Shown one piece after another: positions 5,036-7,275 of a stretch of 7,275 nt of DNA. The stretch's first letter is position 1, and every line of letters starts with the position of its first letter. Both the position numbers and the translations under genes were made by a program. Under the pieces are notes generated by a model. That model was given only the letters and a program-made list of their open reading frames with translations. It made no database searches and had not been told where the DNA came from. This stretch comes from JBOGED01 sp050743625 (lineage in GTDB: Bacteria > Actinomycetota > Nitriliruptoria > Euzebyales > Egibacteraceae). Location: assembly GCA_050743625.1 (NCBI GenBank), contig JBOGED010000550.1, forward strand, positions 1-7,275, read 5' to 3'.

Positions 5036-6577
5036 TTACTCCCACTCGATGGTGCCGGGCGGTTTGGAGGTGATGTCGTAGGCGACGCGGTTGACGCCGG
5101 CCACCTCGCCGACGATGCGGCTGGCGATCCTTTCCAAGACGTCCCAATCGATCCGCGCGAAGTCGGCGGTCATGGCGTCTTCGCTGGTGACGGCGCGCAG
5201 GATGACGGGATGGCCGTAGGTCCGCTCGTCGCCTTGCACACCGACGCTGCGGATCGCGGGAAGGACGGCGAAGGCCTGCCAGATCTGGGGCTCTAACCCC
5301 GCGCGGCGGAGCTCCTCCAGGACGATCCGGTCGGCGGCGCGAACGAGCTGCAGGCGCTCGGCCGTGACCTCACCGATGATCCGGACGGCCAACCCCGGTC
5401 CGGGGAACGGCTGTCGCCAGACGATCTCCTCGGGCAGCCCCAGCTCAGAGCCGACGCGGCGGACCTCGTCCTTGAACAGCCAGCGCAACGGCTCGACCAG
5501 CTCGAACCCGAGGTCGGGCGGCAATCCGCCGACGTTGTGGTGGCTCTTGATGACCGCCGAGCTCCCATAGCCGGACTCAATCACGTCCGGGTAGAGCGTT
5601 CCCTGGACCAGGAGCCTCGCGTCGCCCGCGTGCTCGCGCGCTGCGTCCTCGAACACCCGGATGAACTCGGCCCCGATGATCTTGCGCTTCGCCTCGGGGT
5701 CGGTCACGCCCGCGAGTTTCTCCAAGAAACGGTCGGCCGCCTTCACCGTGACCAGGCGGGCCGACGAGTGCCTGCCGAACGCCTCTTCCACCTGCTCGGC
5801 CTCTCCATGGCGGAGCAGGCCGTGGTCGACGAACACGCAGACGAGCTGGTCGGACACCGCGCGGTGCACGAGCGCCGCCGCGACCGCCGAGTCGACGCCT
5901 CCCGACAGGCCGCAGAGGACGGTAGCCGTCCCGCACTGCTCCCGGATCGCCTCGACGCTGCGCTCGATCACGGAGTAGGCCGTCCACGTGGGCCGAGCGC
6001 CCGCAGCCGACAGGAAGGCCTTCAGCGCCTCAGGCCCGTACGGTGTGTGGCTCACCTCCGGGTGATACTGCACACCGAACAGGCCGCGATCCGGGTCCTC
6101 GAACGCTGCCGCGGGCGTCTGCGATGTCGAGCCGGTGACCCGGAATCCGTCGGGCGGGCGCACGACCGTGTCGCGGTGGCTCATCCACACGGTTTGTGTG
6201 GCGGGCTGATCGCGCAGGAGGAGGCTCGTCGGGTCAGCCTCCATCGTCGTGCGGCCGTACTCGCTCGTGCCCGTGCGCGCGACCTCACCTCCCAGCGCCT
6301 GCGCCATCAGCTGCTGGCCGTAGCAGATGCCGAGCATCGGCACGCCCAGCTCGAAGAGCCCTGGGTCGACCGCTGGCGCGTCCGGTGCGTACACCGACGC
6401 CGGGCCGCCTGACAGGATCAACGCCACCGGTCGCCGGGCCCGCACCTGCGCCGGCGTGATGTCGTGCGGCACGATCTCCGAGTAGACATGCGCCTCACGC
6501 ACGCGCCGCGCGATGACCTGCGCGTACTGCGCCCCGAAGTCGAGTACCAGCACCGTGTCGAAGTCGCTCGTCTCCAT
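5036..6577 (-). CDS. guaA: GMP synthase, glutamine-hydrolysing (513 aa)
   Basis: The enzyme converts XMP, ATP and glutamine to GMP, the last step of de novo guanine nucleotide synthesis in the cytosol. Numbered from ATG 6577, the N-terminal class I glutamine amidotransferase domain has SGGPASVYAPD (56-66), the nucleophile Cys85 in GICYGQQ, and the His172/Glu174 pair in QYHPEV. The ATP pyrophosphatase domain has the P-loop LSGGVDSAV (224-232). The XMP-binding/dimerisation domain carries QPFPGPGLAVRI (389-400) and the conserved end, DITSKPPGTIEWE. Length is typical, and no key residue is missing. The frame extends to TTG 6625 with two ATGs at 6616 and 6613, but homologues start near METSDFDTVLVLDFGAQYAQ, and GGGGTGG upstream of 6577 is a fair ribosome site. 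The gene is divergent from the HAD-like gene. Confidence 0.97.
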   Translation of the reverse strand: METSDFDTVLVLDFGAQYAQVIARRVREAHVYSEIVPHDITPAQVRARRPVALILSGGPASVYAPDAPAVDPGLFELGVPMLGICYGQQLMAQALGGEVARTGTSEYGRTTMEADPTSLLLRDQPATQTVWMSHRDTVVRPPDGFRVTGSTSQTPAAAFEDPDRGLFGVQYHPEVSHTPYGPEALKAFLSAAGARPTWTAYSVIERSVEAIREQCGTATVLCGLSGGVDSAVAAALVHRAVSDQLVCVFVDHGLLRHGEAEQVEEAFGRHSSARLVTVKAADRFLEKLAGVTDPEAKRKIIGAEFIRVFEDAAREHAGDARLLVQGTLYPDVIESGYGSSAVIKSHHNVGGLPPDLGFELVEPLRWLFKDEVRRVGSELGLPEEIVWRQPFPGPGLAVRIIGEVTAERLQLVRAADRIVLEELRRAGLEPQIWQAFAVLPAIRSVGVQGDERTYGHPVILRAVTSEDAMTADFARIDWDVLERIASRIVGEVAGVNRVAYDITSKPPGTIEWE

Positions 6578-6624
6578 GGCGTCCACCCCGGCACCGTATC
6601 GCGATGCCGGCATCATGGCGCCCA
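6578..6624. promoter_or_regulatory. Short divergent spacer between guaA and the HAD-like gene
   Basis: About 47 nt must hold the start signals of both genes, or only 26 nt if the HAD-like gene begins at ATG 6604. I see a GGGGTGG ribosome-site candidate for guaA but no clear -10/-35 pair for either strand and no purine riboswitch. The promoters may lie partly inside the opposite coding regions. Confidence 0.3.
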
Positions 6625-7275
6625 ATGGAATGGCCGAGACCGCTGCTGCTCGTGGACGTCGACGGGGTGCTGAACCCTTTCGCTGCGAAGACGTGCCCGG
6701 ACGGTTACCAGGAGTACGACTTCTTTCCTGGTGAAGAGCTGGTGCGGCTCTCGTTGGCGCACGGCGAGTGGCTCCGAGATCTGGCCGCCCGGTTCGACGT
6801 TATCTGGGCGACGGGCTGGGGCGAGGAGGCCAACCAGTTCATCGGTCCCTTGCTCAGCCTGCCCGCGTTTCCCACCGTGACGTTCCCGCCCGTGCCCTTC
6901 GACCCGTGCGAGAAGCTGCCCGCCGTCCAAGCGTTTGTCGGCGATCGGCCGTTCGCATGGATCGACGACGCGCTCACTCCCGAGACTTGGGCGTGGGCCG
7001 CCCGGCGCGTCCCGCACGCCGCCGGCATGCACGGCATCCAAGTCTTGCCAGGCCTCGCGTGGTTACTCTCGTTCACCACGCTGCCCGGCGTGCGGCAACA
7101 GCGGCTCGTGCGAGCCGCCTGCGCGGGCTACCTCGGCATCGTGCTGGTCAGCGCCTTGCAAACGTTCGGTGGGCTCGCGCCATGGGATCTACGCCTCGGC
7201 ACCGGCGCGCTCTTCCTCGCCAGCGTGCTGCTCCTCGCCACCCCGGTCGTGACGGGTCTCCGGTACCGGGACGCA
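6625..7275 (+). CDS. HAD-like hydrolase with C-terminal membrane segments (partial, runs off the right edge; 217 aa seen)
   Basis: The frame is open to the window edge, so the C-terminus is missing. The N-terminal half is a HAD-superfamily phosphatase-like domain. Motif I is LLLVDVDGVLNPF (7-19, Asp11 and Asp13). Motif II is WATGWGEEAN (61-70, Thr63). Lys97 is a possible motif III residue, and motif IV is AWIDDALTPE (111-120, Asp114/Asp115). This is the pattern of the actinobacterial 'HAD domain' family near 170 aa. The frame does not end with that family's usual GLT-type helix. It continues through hydrophobic stretches at about 162-182 (LVRAACAGYLGIVLVSALQT) and 191-210 (LGTGALFLASVLLLATPVVT). 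Codons in this part stay GC-ending, so the frame looks genuine. ATG 6625 suits the family; ATG 6604 in the same frame would add seven residues. There is no clear ribosome site. The substrate is unknown. Confidence 0.82.
   Translation, partial: MEWPRPLLLVDVDGVLNPFAAKTCPDGYQEYDFFPGEELVRLSLAHGEWLRDLAARFDVIWATGWGEEANQFIGPLLSLPAFPTVTFPPVPFDPCEKLPAVQAFVGDRPFAWIDDALTPETWAWAARRVPHAAGMHGIQVLPGLAWLLSFTTLPGVRQQRLVRAACAGYLGIVLVSALQTFGGLAPWDLRLGTGALFLASVLLLATPVVTGLRYRDA

Noticed and set aside
5537..6412. A 291-codon open frame on the plus strand opposite guaA
   Set aside because: Composition is that of an antisense shadow, and guaA on the other strand is certain.
6578..6625. Longer GuaA start (TTG 6625 or ATG 6616/6613)
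   Set aside because: The added residues (MMPASRYGAGVDA) do not look like the GuaA N-terminus, and the extension would consume the whole spacer to the divergent gene.

Overview
The window is GC-rich chromosomal DNA with densely packed genes. Codons end mostly in G or C. The gene content points to the Actinomycetota, perhaps a deep-branching lineage such as Acidimicrobiia or Thermoleophilia. The pointers are a PcrA/UvrD helicase with a C-terminal Tudor-like tail, an HbhA-like helical small protein, a small membrane protein paired with a bPH2 protein, and leaderless-looking starts. The lineage is an inference from style and gene content; no marker gene here settles it.

Layout, left to right. 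Positions 8-4561 (or 4597) form one leftward gene run on the minus strand. In transcription order it is: a tiny single-span membrane protein, a two-span membrane protein with a bacterial PH domain overlapping it by ATGA, a PcrA/UvrD-type SF1 helicase 27 nt further on, and a membrane-anchored SAM methyltransferase 4 nt after that. Positions 4598-4736 are a divergent promoter region. A 93-aa HbhA-like protein (4737-5018) runs rightward from it behind a strong Shine-Dalgarno. It converges on guaA (GMP synthase, minus strand, 5036-6577) with only 17 nt between the two stop codons. Divergent from guaA is a HAD-like phosphatase gene (6625 to the right edge, incomplete) that continues in frame into membrane segments.

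The most notable element is a 265-residue intein inside the helicase gene (2175-2969). It splits motif III exactly between Gln and Ser (GDSDQ | SIYRFRGAD). All splicing residues I can check are present: Cys1, a TxxH block B, the block F His, His-Asn at the C end and Ser at +1. Removing it leaves a normal 753-aa PcrA/UvrD. The roughly 135-residue insert in the intein has no LAGLIDADG motif. It shows a weak GIY-YIG-like pattern and a Cys/His cluster, so it may be a derived or degenerate homing-endonuclease domain.

Functionally the window joins DNA repair (PcrA/UvrD), purine synthesis (GuaA) and several envelope-associated proteins of unknown detail. I see no tRNA, rRNA, CRISPR array, insertion sequence or phage gene.
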